DNA of 64,000 bases, from positions 2,108,001-2,172,000 of the forward strand of contig CP071306.1 in NCBI GenBank assembly GCA_027563145.1. Reading direction: 5' to 3'. This document shows, in pieces, positions 33,978-43,187 of the stretch. The translations under genes and the position numbers were made by a program. This DNA is from Halocatena halophila. GTDB lineage: Archaea > Halobacteriota > Halobacteria > Halobacteriales > Haloarculaceae. The stretch's first letter is position 1, and each line of letters opens with the position of its first letter. The notes below the pieces were generated by a model. The model saw only the letters and a program-made list of their open reading frames with translations, searched no databases and was not told the origin of the DNA.

Positions 33978-35630
33978 TTACTCCTCTGGTGGTGCTTTTG
34001 CAGATGGGGAGGTGTCGAACTGATCTGTGCTGTCGTACTGCTCTCGCAGAACGCGCTTTGCAAACTTTCCAGTGGCAGTTTTCGGGACGGCGTCGATGAA
34101 TTCGAACGCGTCTGGTACCCACCATTTCGGGAACTGTTCTGTGAGCGACGCTTCTAGTTCGGCGGTTAGTTCGTCGCGTGATGCTGAATCGTCGGCAACG
34201 ACAAAGGCAATCGGGCGCTCTTGCCATTTGTCGTCCCCAACGCCCACCACGGTCGCTTCCTCGACGCCATCATGGCCCATAATGGCATTTTCGAGTTCGA
34301 CCGAGGAGATCCACTCTCCTCCGCTTTTGATCACGTCCTTGATTCTGTCGACGATTTCGAGATAGCCGTCTTCGTCCACCGTCACTACGTCGCCCGTTTT
34401 CAACCAGCCGTCTTCGAAAGTTTCAGCAGTCGCGCTCTCGTTTGCGAAATACTCCGTCGTTACCCACGGCCCCCGCACCCAGAGTTCGCCGAATTGCTCT
34501 CCGTCCCAGGGGACTTCGTCTCCGTTATCATCGATCACACGGAACTCGAGGCCCGGCACGGCGAGCCCTTGCTTTGCCCGCTTTGCCCGTCGTTGTGCAG
34601 CACTCGCGTCTTCGAGTCCAGCCTTTGCATGTGAGACAGTCCCGATCGGTGCCATCTCCGTCATTCCCCAGGCGTGAAGCACTTCTACACCGTGGCTATC
34701 GAACCAGTCGATCATCGATTCCGGCGCAGCAGAGCCGCCGATGACCACCCGCTCTAGCGTTGAGAGATCCACCGCAGTGTGTGTCATATACTCTTTGAGT
34801 CCGAGCCACACGGTTGGCACGCCGGCTGCAATGGTGACGCCCTCGGATTCGATCAGTGATCCGAGTTCTGCCGGCTCGGGTGCCGGTCCAGGGAACACCT
34901 GCTTTGCGCCCCCAGCCGTGGCCGAAAACGGCATTCCCCACGCGTTGACGTGGAACATTGGAACGACCGGAAGGACGACATCATCGTCGTCAATCGGAAT
35001 CCCCTGTGGAGACTGTGTGGCCATCGTGTGTGACCAGAGCATCTGGTGGGTGTACTCGACGCCTTTTGGCTTTCCGGTCGTTCCTGATGTGTAACACATC
35101 CCCGCTGGGGCCGTCTCTTCGAGCGCTGGCCACTCGAACGCCGATTCATGGGCGTCGAGATATGACTCGTAGTCTTCGATCGGGTCGAGTGCGCTGGCGC
35201 TCGCCGAATCATCCATCACGACAAACTGTGTGATGGTGTCGGTTTCGGTCGCTGTGAGGGCTTCAGTAACGGTCTCTACCAGCGATGGATCGACGAACAC
35301 CACACGATCACCGGCATCGTCAATGATGTGGCTGATGTGATCGGTTGGCAATAGCGGATTGATCGTGTGTAACTGTGCGCCCATTGATGTAACCGCGAAA
35401 TACAGCTCGAAATGACGGTGATGATTCCAGCAGAGCGTGGCGACGCGATCGCCGGCGGTGACACCAGTTGCCCGGAGAGCGCTGGCAAGCTGCTTGACGC
35501 GACTGGAATACTCACTATACGTGTATCGCGTCAGTCCATCGTGACCGCGAGAAACGATCTCCGTCTCCGGATAGAGTCGCTCTGCACGCCACAGAAACGG
35601 TCGCAGTGTCTGATCGGTTGCGCCTGGCAT
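33978..35630 (-). CDS. acyl-CoA synthetase (AMP-forming)
   Basis: The 550-residue ANL-superfamily enzyme has the P-loop-like YTSGTTGKPKGVEYTH, the A5-like HAWGMTE, and the A8 region LKTGDVVTVDEDGYLEIVDR with the C-domain Lys in KTATGKFAKRVL. It activates a fatty acid to acyl-AMP and then acyl-CoA. Chain length is not predictable by eye. The start MPGATDQTLRPFLW at 35630 is the family N-terminus. It precedes the acyl-CoA dehydrogenase gene. Confidence 0.92.
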   Translation of the reverse strand: MPGATDQTLRPFLWRAERLYPETEIVSRGHDGLTRYTYSEYSSRVKQLASALRATGVTAGDRVATLCWNHHRHFELYFAVTSMGAQLHTINPLLPTDHISHIIDDAGDRVVFVDPSLVETVTEALTATETDTITQFVVMDDSASASALDPIEDYESYLDAHESAFEWPALEETAPAGMCYTSGTTGKPKGVEYTHQMLWSHTMATQSPQGIPIDDDDVVLPVVPMFHVNAWGMPFSATAGGAKQVFPGPAPEPAELGSLIESEGVTIAAGVPTVWLGLKEYMTHTAVDLSTLERVVIGGSAAPESMIDWFDSHGVEVLHAWGMTEMAPIGTVSHAKAGLEDASAAQRRAKRAKQGLAVPGLEFRVIDDNGDEVPWDGEQFGELWVRGPWVTTEYFANESATAETFEDGWLKTGDVVTVDEDGYLEIVDRIKDVIKSGGEWISSVELENAIMGHDGVEEATVVGVGDDKWQERPIAFVVADDSASRDELTAELEASLTEQFPKWWVPDAFEFIDAVPKTATGKFAKRVLREQYDSTDQFDTSPSAKAPPEE

Positions 35631-35681
35631 ACGATCACATAGCAGTCAACCATACTAACTCTTCTCACGAAACGTCCGTGC

Positions 35682-36344
35682 TCACTGTCGATGGCTCACG
35701 GCAAGCCCCTCCCCGAGCGGAAGCAGTGCGGTCTCGAACGCCGGATCGGCTCGAACGGTTTCGAGATACTCTGCAATCCCGCGCGTGGAGGCGGTGGTTT
35801 CGACGCTCGTTCCCGAGAGCAACTCCGTGAGTGAGGAAAATTCGATCGATCCGGCGTCGATCATGTTATCGGCGAGGACGATCCCGCCCGGAGAGACCTT
35901 CTCTCGGACGACTTCGAATGCTTCTGCGTACCGGTCTTTTTCGTTGTCGATCAGCACCACGTCGAACGGCCCGTCGTACGACTCGATCGTTTCGATTGCA
36001 TCTCCACGCTCAAAGCTGGTGGTGCCCTCAAACGCCGATCGCTCAAGAAACGTGGCAGCTTGCTCAAGATTTTCCTCATCGAGGTCGGTGAGCACGAGCT
36101 GTCCGTCGTCGGGGAGCTCTCGAGAAAACCAGTAGGCCGAGTAGCCAAAGCCAGAGCCAAACTCGAAGACTGATCGAGCATCGACCATGCGTGCGAGGAC
36201 GGCCAGCCAGCCTCCAACAGCTCCTCCGACGATCGGAAACGACCGCTCGCTGGCGAGCGTTTCCATCTCCGTTAGGACGGCGTCACTCTCCGGACCAAGG
36301 GTCGTCGCAAACGATTCGAGGTGTGCACTGATCGTTGGATCCAT
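35682..36344 (-). CDS. class I SAM-dependent O-methyltransferase (COMT-like)
   Basis: The 220-residue protein has the SAM loop VFEFGSGFGYSAYW, an acidic end of strand 2 (VLTDLDEEN), the metal/catalytic Asp region FDVVLIDNEKDRY, and GGIVLADNMIDAG. This pattern is that of catechol or caffeoyl-CoA O-methyltransferase relatives, usually Mg-dependent. The substrate is unknown. It lies 51 bases upstream of no same-strand partner other than the acyl-CoA ligase downstream gap (35631-35681), so it may share its transcript. Confidence 0.88.
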   Translation of the reverse strand: MDPTISAHLESFATTLGPESDAVLTEMETLASERSFPIVGGAVGGWLAVLARMVDARSVFEFGSGFGYSAYWFSRELPDDGQLVLTDLDEENLEQAATFLERSAFEGTTSFERGDAIETIESYDGPFDVVLIDNEKDRYAEAFEVVREKVSPGGIVLADNMIDAGSIEFSSLTELLSGTSVETTASTRGIAEYLETVRADPAFETALLPLGEGLAVSHRQ

Positions 36345-36415
36345 GGTCGTGGGTGGCTCCCGTCGGTGAAAAATTCACGGGCACTGTCGGCAGCCACTCG
36401 ATTCGTTCGCGATTG

Positions 36416-37060
36416 TTACTTTTCAGTACTGTCAGAAATGGAACGAATAACCGGAATCGGTCCAGAATCAGCCTCTTCTTCGACCCAGCTCTCTGAGCCG
36501 GGATCGTCCGTCGCTTCGAGCGTGTCGTCTTCGGTCTCACCGCCGTCGGTTGTAGAGCCCCAGTTTCCGTCATCGTCCGTCTGTGGCTTTGCTTCGCTCG
36601 ATCGACTCGTGTTCGCCTCGAACTGTTCGGTGGCTGTGTAGACGTTTTTTTGCTCGAGTATTCGATCGACAGCCTCGCGGGCTGCGTCGTCCTGACTTTT
36701 GATCACGACCGTCACTTTCATTCCAACTGCCAATGCCATTGCCATAGCCGCACCCCCAACCGTGCCGAACAGCATTTTTTCCGTCGAGCCGACTGCGACA
36801 CGAGAGATCATTGCTCCGGCAAACCCACCGAAGAGACCGAACCAGATCATCGATCGCAGTCGAGCAGGATCCCACCCAGTGAATCTTCGGAGCAACAGCG
36901 CGACGATGCCGATGACCGCGACGCCGGCGAATGTGCCAAGCGGGACGATGTTGATCCCATATCGAAGATTCGGCTGAAACACCACGCCCGAAAGCGCGGC
37001 GAACAGCCCAGAAAGCAACAACAGTTCGAGGTGGATCCGGTCGAGTTCAATCCGTATCAT
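36416..37060 (-). CDS. four-helix membrane protein with acidic tail
   Basis: I do not recognise this 214-residue protein. It has four hydrophobic helices (about 10-28, 37-57, 71-90, 97-115), a short basic/amphipathic stretch (VKSQDDAAREAVDRILEQK) and a long disordered acidic tail from about residue 135. The ATG at 37060 (MIRIELDRIHLEL) is preferred to one 16 codons upstream, which would add an Arg/Ser-rich stub. Confidence 0.75.
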   Translation of the reverse strand: MIRIELDRIHLELLLLSGLFAALSGVVFQPNLRYGINIVPLGTFAGVAVIGIVALLLRRFTGWDPARLRSMIWFGLFGGFAGAMISRVAVGSTEKMLFGTVGGAAMAMALAVGMKVTVVIKSQDDAAREAVDRILEQKNVYTATEQFEANTSRSSEAKPQTDDDGNWGSTTDGGETEDDTLEATDDPGSESWVEEEADSGPIPVIRSISDSTEK

Positions 37061-37153
37061 TGGTTGTTGACTCCGCGATCGTGCGTCTCTCCCCCGCGAA
37101 ACCGCCAAAAGGAGAGTACGCGCCGAGTCCGATCGCTGATGTAAGGTTGCATA

Positions 37154-37170
37154 CCCCTAAAGGATAGGGG
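37154..37170. terminator. hairpin between dephospho-CoA kinase and membrane-protein genes
   Basis: CCCCTA (37154-37159) and TAGGGG (37165-37170) form a 6-bp stem with loop AAGGA. It lies 44 bases downstream of the dephospho-CoA kinase stop and upstream of the next gene. It could end the aIF2 gamma cluster transcript or act at the next promoter. Archaeal termination depends mainly on T-runs, so the call is weak. Confidence 0.35.
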
Positions 37171-37213
37171 GGTACTTTATTTGTTTGATACGGATCAGCG
37201 AGCAAATTGGCAC

Positions 37214-37750
37214 TCACCAACCGCTCACAGCATTATTCTCGAGCAAATCGAGCGTTTCGTCTACGTCGCCGTCCATTCGCTTGAGTAGCCCCTTGATTTC
37301 GTCACGGACGGCGCTGTCGACAGCGACGTGCACCATACCGACATCCGGCTGGCCGTACACCACGCTTGCCTCCGATGGAGCGAGCATAATCGCGGGGAGT
37401 GTCGCCAGATCTTCTTCGCCATCGACGACAATCACGGTCGAATCGTCGGTAGCGATGGCCGTCCCGAGCGCTTCGATCAGCGCTGGTGAGATCGTTGCGG
37501 CGTCGTTGACAACCGAATGTTCGTTCGAGAATGCGGTGCGGTCGATCGACTCATCGAGTGGCGTACGCTTGGTCTGATCGTCAATGACGGCGACGGCCGG
37601 TGTGCAAACAGCCAGCAGCGTCTCAGTGACGACATCACCGACGGTGATCAACGGCGTTTCTGCCACGGACAACAGCTCGTCTGGATCGGTGTACACCGTT
37701 CCCATCGGTGATTTGAGTGCCGACCGTAGCGACGGAGGAAGTGTGAGCAC
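37214..37750 (-). CDS. GTP-dependent dephospho-CoA kinase (DUF359)
   Basis: The 178-residue archaeal protein has the DUF359 blocks: MGTVYTDPDELL, ITVGDVVTETLL, VIDDQTKRTPLD, VVNDAATISPALIEAL, VVDGEEDLATLP and VVYGQPDVGMVHV. It phosphorylates dephospho-CoA with GTP, the last step of CoA synthesis in many archaea. The start is a GTG at 37750, two bases after the spt4 stop. The open frame extends far upstream but only through spt4 in another frame. Last gene of the aIF2 gamma cluster. Confidence 0.9.
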   Translation of the reverse strand: MLTLPPSLRSALKSPMGTVYTDPDELLSVAETPLITVGDVVTETLLAVCTPAVAVIDDQTKRTPLDESIDRTAFSNEHSVVNDAATISPALIEALGTAIATDDSTVIVVDGEEDLATLPAIMLAPSEASVVYGQPDVGMVHVAVDSAVRDEIKGLLKRMDGDVDETLDLLENNAVSGW

Positions 37751-37752
37751 GA

Positions 37753-37956
37753 TCAGCGGACCTTCAACGCGTACGCACCTGCGCTGGTGACGTTCATTTC
37801 GTCTGCCACCTCGCTTTGCTCGGGATGTGCGATGACCACGTAGCCTGCCCAGTCCTCGGTCAGGCTGCTCGAACCACACTGCGTGCAGTTCTGTGCGTCG
37901 GGACCGTTGACGAGGTGGCACTCACGACAGGCGAGGCGTTTGTTCGCCACGCTCAC
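37753..37956 (-). CDS. spt4: transcription elongation factor Spt4 (RpoE'')
   Basis: The 67-residue zinc protein has CRECH (residues 10-14) and CTQCGS (24-29) followed by WAGYVVIAHPEQSEVADEM, the Spt4 core that pairs with Spt5 NGN. It raises processivity of RNA polymerase. Its ATG overlaps the rpo7 stop (37953-37956) and its stop precedes the dephospho-CoA kinase GTG by two bases. Confidence 0.95.
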   Translation of the reverse strand: MSVANKRLACRECHLVNGPDAQNCTQCGSSSLTEDWAGYVVIAHPEQSEVADEMNVTSAGAYALKVR

Positions 37957-38522
37957 TCACCCGTGGCGGCCGGTTCCTGCTCCCGACGCTCTTTCAGCCA
38001 GCCGAGCTTGCCAAGGCCTGGCTGTTTGGCCGTGAGGCCAATTTTGCTGTCACGCGGATTGCGCTCGTCGATGCTTTTGGTGACAATGCGCGCTCGGACG
38101 GAGTCGCCCGCCCCGATCGTGCTGTTCGATTCGCGCGAAGCGAGCTGCTGGTTCTCCTCGTCGTACGCCAGATATTCATCGGAAATCTGTGAGACGTGGA
38201 GCAGTCCATCGACCGGTCCGATGCCGATGAACGTACCGAAGTTGACGACTTCGACGACTTCGCCATCGACCACTTCCTGCATCTGTGGATCGAACGTGAC
38301 GGCGTCGAACACCGCCTCGTAGTAGACGCCTGGACGGTTTGGCAACACCGTACCGTCACCAACCTCGACAACGTCGACAATGCTGACGACGCTGCCAACG
38401 TCTTCGTCCATCCGCCCTTCGAGCTTGTCTTGTAGCAGTCGTTTCACCAACGATTCCGAAACGTCGGCCAGGTGCCGGGGTGGCACCTCGACCGTATCGC
38501 GTAGTCTGACCCGTTTGTACAT
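37953..38522 (-). CDS. rpoE1: RNA polymerase subunit Rpo7 (RpoE')
   Basis: The 189-residue protein has an N-terminal RNP-like tip domain (1-80, MYKRVRLRDTVEVPPRHL) and an S1 RNA-binding domain (82-165, VVEVVNFGTFIGIGPVDGLLHVSQI). It forms the polymerase stalk with Rpo4. The ATG at 38522 is the family start; an in-frame ATG at 38561 would overlap the PIN gene. It overlaps spt4 by four bases. Confidence 0.95.
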   Translation of the reverse strand: MYKRVRLRDTVEVPPRHLADVSESLVKRLLQDKLEGRMDEDVGSVVSIVDVVEVGDGTVLPNRPGVYYEAVFDAVTFDPQMQEVVDGEVVEVVNFGTFIGIGPVDGLLHVSQISDEYLAYDEENQQLASRESNSTIGAGDSVRARIVTKSIDERNPRDSKIGLTAKQPGLGKLGWLKERREQEPAATGE

Positions 38523-38524
38523 AG

Positions 38525-38893
38525 TTACTGGATAGCGAGTTTGTTCTGACCCCTTACACAAATTACTGCGACAGAGAGGCGGTCACGCAGGGGTCTGTCG
38601 TTCGTGACCACGTAGTCACACGCCCCATCGTTTGCGAGTTCGACGAGTGCGTCGTCGGCGTAGGCCGCCTCGGTCTCGAGTATCCCACAGCGCGCTGTGA
38701 GGTCGTGGCCAACGCGGGCCGCGGTCGATTCGGTGCCGTGGCCGCTCTCGGCCAGCGTTTGCAGCTCTGCAACCACCGGTTCGACGGTGTAACACTCATA
38801 CGTTTCGAGCAGTCGATCGAGCTCCTCGAACACGCGGACACCACACTCGACCGGCATCATCAACGCGTTCGTGTCAAGGACGACTCGATCCAT
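38525..38893 (-). CDS. PIN-domain ribonuclease-like protein of the aIF2 gamma cluster
   Basis: The 122-residue single PIN domain has the acidic residues in VVLDTNALMMP, VVAELQTL, YADDALVELA and YVVTNDRPLRDRL. It is related to Fcf1/Utp24 and Nob1-type rRNA-processing PIN proteins, and stands without an antitoxin between aif2g and rpo7, as in many archaea. A role in rRNA processing is thus more likely than a VapC toxin role. It starts at 38893 and ends 2 bases before the rpo7 ATG. Confidence 0.88.
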   Translation of the reverse strand: MDRVVLDTNALMMPVECGVRVFEELDRLLETYECYTVEPVVAELQTLAESGHGTESTAARVGHDLTARCGILETEAAYADDALVELANDGACDYVVTNDRPLRDRLSVAVICVRGQNKLAIQ

Positions 38894-38911
38894 GCTCTGT
38901 TTCGATTTTCG

Positions 38912-40141
38912 TTACTCTCCGACGAGCGTTCCCACGCCGATGAGCCGCCAGCGCGTTCCGACACGGCGATTGATCGCGATCTTCGCGCCCGGTTCGGCAC
39001 ACACTGGTCGTTTGAGGTTCACTTCACACTCCTGGTTGCGCGCACTCGTCACCGCGCCGACGGTGGTGGCGGTACCAACGGTGAGCATCAGGGGCTCACC
39101 GGTGTTGATCGGTTCGATCTCGTCGCCACCGACCAGGCGATCGAGCAGTTCGACTTCGATTTCGAATTCGTTCCACGTTGGCGGTAGCGTTCCCGGTGGC
39201 CCGGCGACCTGTCCGGCGAGCGCATCGCCTTTGGTGATCGACGGATCGAGGCCAGTGCCGACGCCAAGCAGTCCACCCGGTCCGACGGTATCGGGCATTT
39301 CGTTGCCGGCCTGAATCGACCGAACCGTCGTCGTGATCGGTCGGTATTCGGATTGACCACCTTCTTCGAACTCGCGGCCTGGCCGGAGTTCGAGCTCCTG
39401 GTCGGTCGAAAGCTCACCCTGCACGAGACTCCCGCCGAGTACGCCGCCATGGAGCTCGTCGAATCGGGTTCCCGGTCGGTTGATGTCGAAGCTCCTCGCG
39501 ACTTCCATTCGGGGCTCCGTTTCGGGCGATTGCTCCGGCGTTGGAATCTCCGTTTCGATCGCCTGCATCAAGAGGTCCATGTTGACCTCCTGTTGGGCGG
39601 AAATCGGGACCACCGGTGCGTCTTCGGCGACGGTTCCCTCGACGAACGACTTGATCTGCTCGTAGTTGTCGCGGGCCGTCTGGTTGTCGACGAGGTCGAT
39701 CTTGTTCTGTGCGATGACGATGTTCTCGATGCCGATAATGTCGAGCGCCATCAGGTGCTCTGCGGTCTGGGCCTGTGGGACCTGCTCGTTCGCCCCGACG
39801 ACCAGCACCGCGCCGTCCATCATCGCCGCGCCCGAGAGCATCGTTGCCATCAGCGTTTCGTGACCGGGAGCATCGACGAACGAGACCGTTCGAACGAGCT
39901 CGCTCTCAGTGCCGTCCGGACACTCCGTCTCGACGGTGAAACACTCCGGGGCGTCCATCTCGGGACACCGCCGGAAGGTGGCGTCGGCGTAGCCGAGCCG
40001 TATCGATATCCCGCGCTTCATCTCTTCGGAGTGCTGGTCGGTCCACTCGCCACTGAGCGCCTGAACCAGCGTCGTTTTACCGTGATCGACGTGGCCGACG
40101 AGACCGATGTTCACCTCCGGTTGTCGGTGTTCCCTTGTCAT
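38912..40141 (-). CDS. eif2g: translation initiation factor aIF2 gamma subunit
   Basis: The 409-residue GTPase has [10 protein letters not shown] (16-25), the switch 2 region [20 protein letters not shown] and SAQ, then two beta-barrel domains. It also has a zinc-knuckle-like insert ([16 protein letters not shown]). It carries Met-tRNAi to the small ribosomal subunit with aIF2 alpha and beta. The ATG at 40141 ([16 protein letters not shown]) is preferred to an upstream in-frame start at 40216. First gene of the cluster. Confidence 0.95.
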   Translation of the reverse strand: MTREHRQPEVNIGLVGHVDHGKTTLVQALSGEWTDQHSEEMKRGISIRLGYADATFRRCPEMDAPECFTVETECPDGTESELVRTVSFVDAPGHETLMATMLSGAAMMDGAVLVVGANEQVPQAQTAEHLMALDIIGIENIVIAQNKIDLVDNQTARDNYEQIKSFVEGTVAEDAPVVPISAQQEVNMDLLMQAIETEIPTPEQSPETEPRMEVARSFDINRPGTRFDELHGGVLGGSLVQGELSTDQELELRPGREFEEGGQSEYRPITTTVRSIQAGNEMPDTVGPGGLLGVGTGLDPSITKGDALAGQVAGPPGTLPPTWNEFEIEVELLDRLVGGDEIEPINTGEPLMLTVGTATTVGAVTSARNQECEVNLKRPVCAEPGAKIAINRRVGTRWRLIGVGTLVGE

Positions 40142-40399
40142 CTCGTTAGTAATACGGTCACCTACCCTCGTGGCGAGCATAAACCTGCTGTTTCTCAGAC
40201 TCACGCCGCTCACCAAATCTGACAGTCACTCGCCACCCCCTGCGTGGCGGCCAAGCAGTCGCTGTGTCCCGATCTACGCTCCCGTGTGCGTTCACTGACC
40301 TGGTCCAGAGCGGCCCACCAGCTGTCGAACCAGCATGGGCTGGGCAACCAGACGATTAGCTGACGAGTCGCTTTTATTCAGGCCATTCGAAGCGGTTTT

Positions 40400-41344
40400 G
40401 TGGACGAGTTCGGATTTGAGCTGTCGCTGTGTGCCACACTCGAGGGCAACGAGACGCCCCAGATCGTGAGCCGGCAGCTTGGCGCGAGCACCACCGGCTC
40501 CCGGATCGTCGATGTCGTCACTGTGACGCCAGGATCGGCGTTCGGAGCGCGCACACGGATCTCTCCCGCAACGATTCCGGCGCTGGCGATCGACGCCGAC
40601 GTTGGCGTTGGTCGATATCGATACTGGAAGGCGGCGTTTGACTGCAATGCTGACCGTGCGCGGGCAGTGATCGACCGTGCCGTCGAGATTGGCTTTTTCG
40701 AGCGCGAGCGCCGTGGTGGTCGGACATACATCCGCCAGACTGCTCGCTATCCCGACTGGATTGGAACGGTGCGCGCTATCGAGAACAAACCGGACCTCGG
40801 TGCTCCAGGTGCGCTCGAACGCCAGCTCCAGTTCGATGTGAGCCTCGGCGTCTGTGATGAAGTGGTGTTGGCGACGAACTCACACGTCACCGGTGCCCAT
40901 CTCAATCGTATTCCAGAAGCGGTCGGCGTCTGGGAGTTCGATCCCGACACCACAGAGTGCGACGTGATCCGTTCGCCGACGCCACTTTCGGACGGTCCCG
41001 GCGTCGAACCGACCGACCGTAAACCCTCTCATACGGCGATCGAACTCGTGAGCGACGCTCAGAAACAAAGGCTCCGTCGGACGATCGCAGAACGCGCGTA
41101 CGGCAACGGCTGGCGCGTCCCGTTTCCAGCCTGCCCGCACGTCGAAAACCACACCGTTGGCGGGGTTGATGGCATTCCGTTCTGTACGAACTGCGAGGCA
41201 ATCGTTCGCCCAGCGACTGCGTGCGAGTCGGCTGGTGGCTATCCCCACCCGATCGATCTCGACGAACGCCGTAACGCCCATTCTCCGTGGATCAGACGGC
41301 CGCCGGACGCCCGCACAGAACAAGGATCGCTCGATGCATTCTGA
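40400..41344 (+). CDS. DUF5787-like protein, possible PD-(D/E)XK nuclease
   Basis: The 314-residue haloarchaeal protein has an N-terminal half with predicted winged-helix features (ADRARAVIDRAVEIGFFERE), then D119-WIGTVRA-I-E128-N-K130-PDL, a spacing like the D...ExK core of PD-(D/E)XK nucleases. A helix (ALERQLQFDVSL) and DEVVLATNSHVTG follow, as in Hjc-like folds. A CPH...FCTNC zinc knuckle is near 250-275. The nuclease role is my inference. A GTG at 40400 follows TTTTATT (40373-40379) at leaderless distance. Confidence 0.8.
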   Translation: MDEFGFELSLCATLEGNETPQIVSRQLGASTTGSRIVDVVTVTPGSAFGARTRISPATIPALAIDADVGVGRYRYWKAAFDCNADRARAVIDRAVEIGFFERERRGGRTYIRQTARYPDWIGTVRAIENKPDLGAPGALERQLQFDVSLGVCDEVVLATNSHVTGAHLNRIPEAVGVWEFDPDTTECDVIRSPTPLSDGPGVEPTDRKPSHTAIELVSDAQKQRLRRTIAERAYGNGWRVPFPACPHVENHTVGGVDGIPFCTNCEAIVRPATACESAGGYPHPIDLDERRNAHSPWIRRPPDARTEQGSLDAF

Positions 41345-41375
41345 AACGACCCGTTCCGAAAGTTCTTTGGTGTAG

Positions 41376-41391
41376 TTTAGGCTATCCAAAA
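41376..41391. promoter_or_regulatory. DtxR-like operator, imperfect copy
   Basis: TTTAGG-CTAT-CCAAAA is an inverted repeat with one mismatch, 54 bases before the ATG of the ABC ATPase gene. The same TTTAGG-N4-CCTAAA appears in perfect form at 45776-45791. The pattern resembles sites of metal-dependent DtxR/SirR/Idr repressors, suggesting iron or manganese control. Confidence 0.6.
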
Positions 41392-41444
41392 ACAGAACGC
41401 GCGGTGTTCGCAACTGCGTGCGGGAACCGAACGGCACACAGATC

Positions 41445-42311
41445 ATGGCGAGTACAACGGAGTCTCTAACGGGCGCAATCGAAGAACAGAGCGACGACAC
41501 GGAGCGTGACTCGGGACGTGTCCAGTCGAGCATGCTGTCTGGCACCGAGCTGTCGCTATCGTATGCGACGAGCGAGCAGCCGGTCGTAGAGTGTGAACGA
41601 ATCGACATTCCTGAGGGAGAGATCACGGCGATCGTCGGTCCGAACGGCAGCGGCAAATCGACGATGTTGGCCGCGCTCTCGGACCATCACACGCCGGATG
41701 CGGGGTCGGTCGTGCTCGATGGCCAGACGATCGAGGAGTACGGCAACAAAGAGCTCGCCCGAGCGCTCGGTCATCTTTCACAGGAACACGGTTCACCCGA
41801 CAGCGTCACCGTTGCGGATCTTGTGGCCCACGGGCGCTATCCCCACCGCGGTCCGTTTGAATCGCTGACGGAAGCCGACGAGGCGGCGATCGAGCGTGCG
41901 CTCACGCTTGCCGGCGTCGAGTCATTGCGCGAGAAGCCAGTCGGTGATCTGTCTGGTGGGCAAAAACAGCTGGCGTGGATCGCGCTCGTGCTCGCCCAGG
42001 AGACTGACACGCTGTTGTTAGATGAGCCAACGACGTATCTCGATCTCCACCACCAGCTTCGGGTGATGGAGACGGTTGAGCGGCTCAACGAAACCGACGA
42101 CGTAACCGTTGCCGTCGTGCTTCACGACATTGCCCAGGCGGCTCGGTTTGCGGACAATCTCATTGCGATGTGTGATGGCGAGCTGTACGACTGGGGACCC
42201 CCACGCGACGTGTTGACGGAGTCGTTGCTCGCAGACGTATTCTCCGTAAAGGCGACCGTCGTGTATGAACCGGCCCTGCAGATCATTCCCGAACGTTCGA
42301 TCAGCGACTGA
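41445..42311 (+). CDS. ABC transporter ATPase, iron-siderophore/cobalamin type
   Basis: The 288-residue FecC/BtuD-class ATPase has Walker A GPNGSGKST, Q-loop SQEHGSPDS, signature LSGGQKQ, Walker B LLLDEPTTYLDL and the H-loop VLHDIAQAARFADN. It would drive import of a ferric siderophore, heme or cobalamin. Its permease and binding protein are not in the window. Start is placed at 41445 (MASTTESLTG), with a GTG at 41418 as alternative. The N-terminal 30 residues are acidic and unusual. The operator at 41376 suggests metal control. Confidence 0.88.
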   Translation: MASTTESLTGAIEEQSDDTERDSGRVQSSMLSGTELSLSYATSEQPVVECERIDIPEGEITAIVGPNGSGKSTMLAALSDHHTPDAGSVVLDGQTIEEYGNKELARALGHLSQEHGSPDSVTVADLVAHGRYPHRGPFESLTEADEAAIERALTLAGVESLREKPVGDLSGGQKQLAWIALVLAQETDTLLLDEPTTYLDLHHQLRVMETVERLNETDDVTVAVVLHDIAQAARFADNLIAMCDGELYDWGPPRDVLTESLLADVFSVKATVVYEPALQIIPERSISD

Positions 42312-42328
42312 GGAGACACTGAAGATCC

Positions 42329-43180
42329 ATGACGACAGTGACAGGCGAAAAGCGGAGTGAACCGTCCAGCAGTGAGTACGACGTGGCGATCGTCGGTGGT
42401 GGCGCGGCAGGCCTTTCGGCGGCCGTCTTTACCAGTCGGTACGACCTCTCGACTGTGGTGTTCGACCGGGGGCCATCGGCGATCCACCGGTGTTACAACA
42501 TCGAAAACTATCTCGGCTTCGTGGGGATCGATCCCCAGCAGTTCCTCCAGTTGGGCCGTGCCCACGCCCAGTATGAGGGCTGTGAGATCGTCGATGATTT
42601 CGTCGAGACCGTCGAACGCCCGGATTCACTCGATGGCGGGTTCCGTATTGAAACTCAGCAGGACGAGGTTGTGACGGCGACGCGGGTTATTGGAGCCTCG
42701 GCGTACACGGCCGACTATCTCAGTTCGCTCGATGACGGCGCATTCCACGAGCCAGGAACACATCCCGTCGAGTGCGATACAGAAACCGGTCGCACGTCGA
42801 TCGATGGGCTCTACGTGGCGGGGTGGCTCTCCGGTGAGCCCCATCAGGTAATCATTAGTGCTGGCCACGGCGCACGCGTTGCAAAATCACTGATCACCGA
42901 TCTGCGGGTCGAAGCGGGCTTTTGGGACGAGGTCGCAAGCTACTGGGACTGGCGGGTTGAAGGCGGGACGTATGGCGACGCTGGATGGAACGAACACATC
43001 GAGGAGTGGGTTGCCGAGACGATTCCCGATGAGGCCTCAATTGCAGACGAACGGCGCGAACGGGTCACAGAAGCGGTCATCGAAGAGCGGCGTTCCTTTC
43101 AGCTTTCCGAAGAAGGACGCGAGCAACGAACCACGGACAACCGCCAGTTGCTCGAAACACATCTTTTCACCGACGAATAG
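42329..43180 (+). CDS. thioredoxin-reductase-like FAD oxidoreductase without CxxC
   Basis: The 283-residue protein has the FAD loop VAIVGGGAAGLSAAVF, a middle VIGASAYTADYL, and IDGLYVAGWLSGEPHQVIISAGHGARVA (the C-terminal FAD motif of thioredoxin reductases). It lacks the redox CxxC, and its NADPH-domain half looks shortened. The tail (about 190-283) is an acidic/basic helical extension. It starts 17 bases after the ABC ATPase and probably shares its transcript. A role in reductive release of iron is only a guess. Confidence 0.82.
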   Translation: MTTVTGEKRSEPSSSEYDVAIVGGGAAGLSAAVFTSRYDLSTVVFDRGPSAIHRCYNIENYLGFVGIDPQQFLQLGRAHAQYEGCEIVDDFVETVERPDSLDGGFRIETQQDEVVTATRVIGASAYTADYLSSLDDGAFHEPGTHPVECDTETGRTSIDGLYVAGWLSGEPHQVIISAGHGARVAKSLITDLRVEAGFWDEVASYWDWRVEGGTYGDAGWNEHIEEWVAETIPDEASIADERRERVTEAVIEERRSFQLSEEGREQRTTDNRQLLETHLFTDE

Positions 43181-43187
43181 TTCGTTT

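Noticed and set aside
38525..38893. VapC toxin
   Set aside because: The PIN protein has no antitoxin neighbour and sits inside a conserved translation/transcription cluster, so an rRNA-processing role is more likely.
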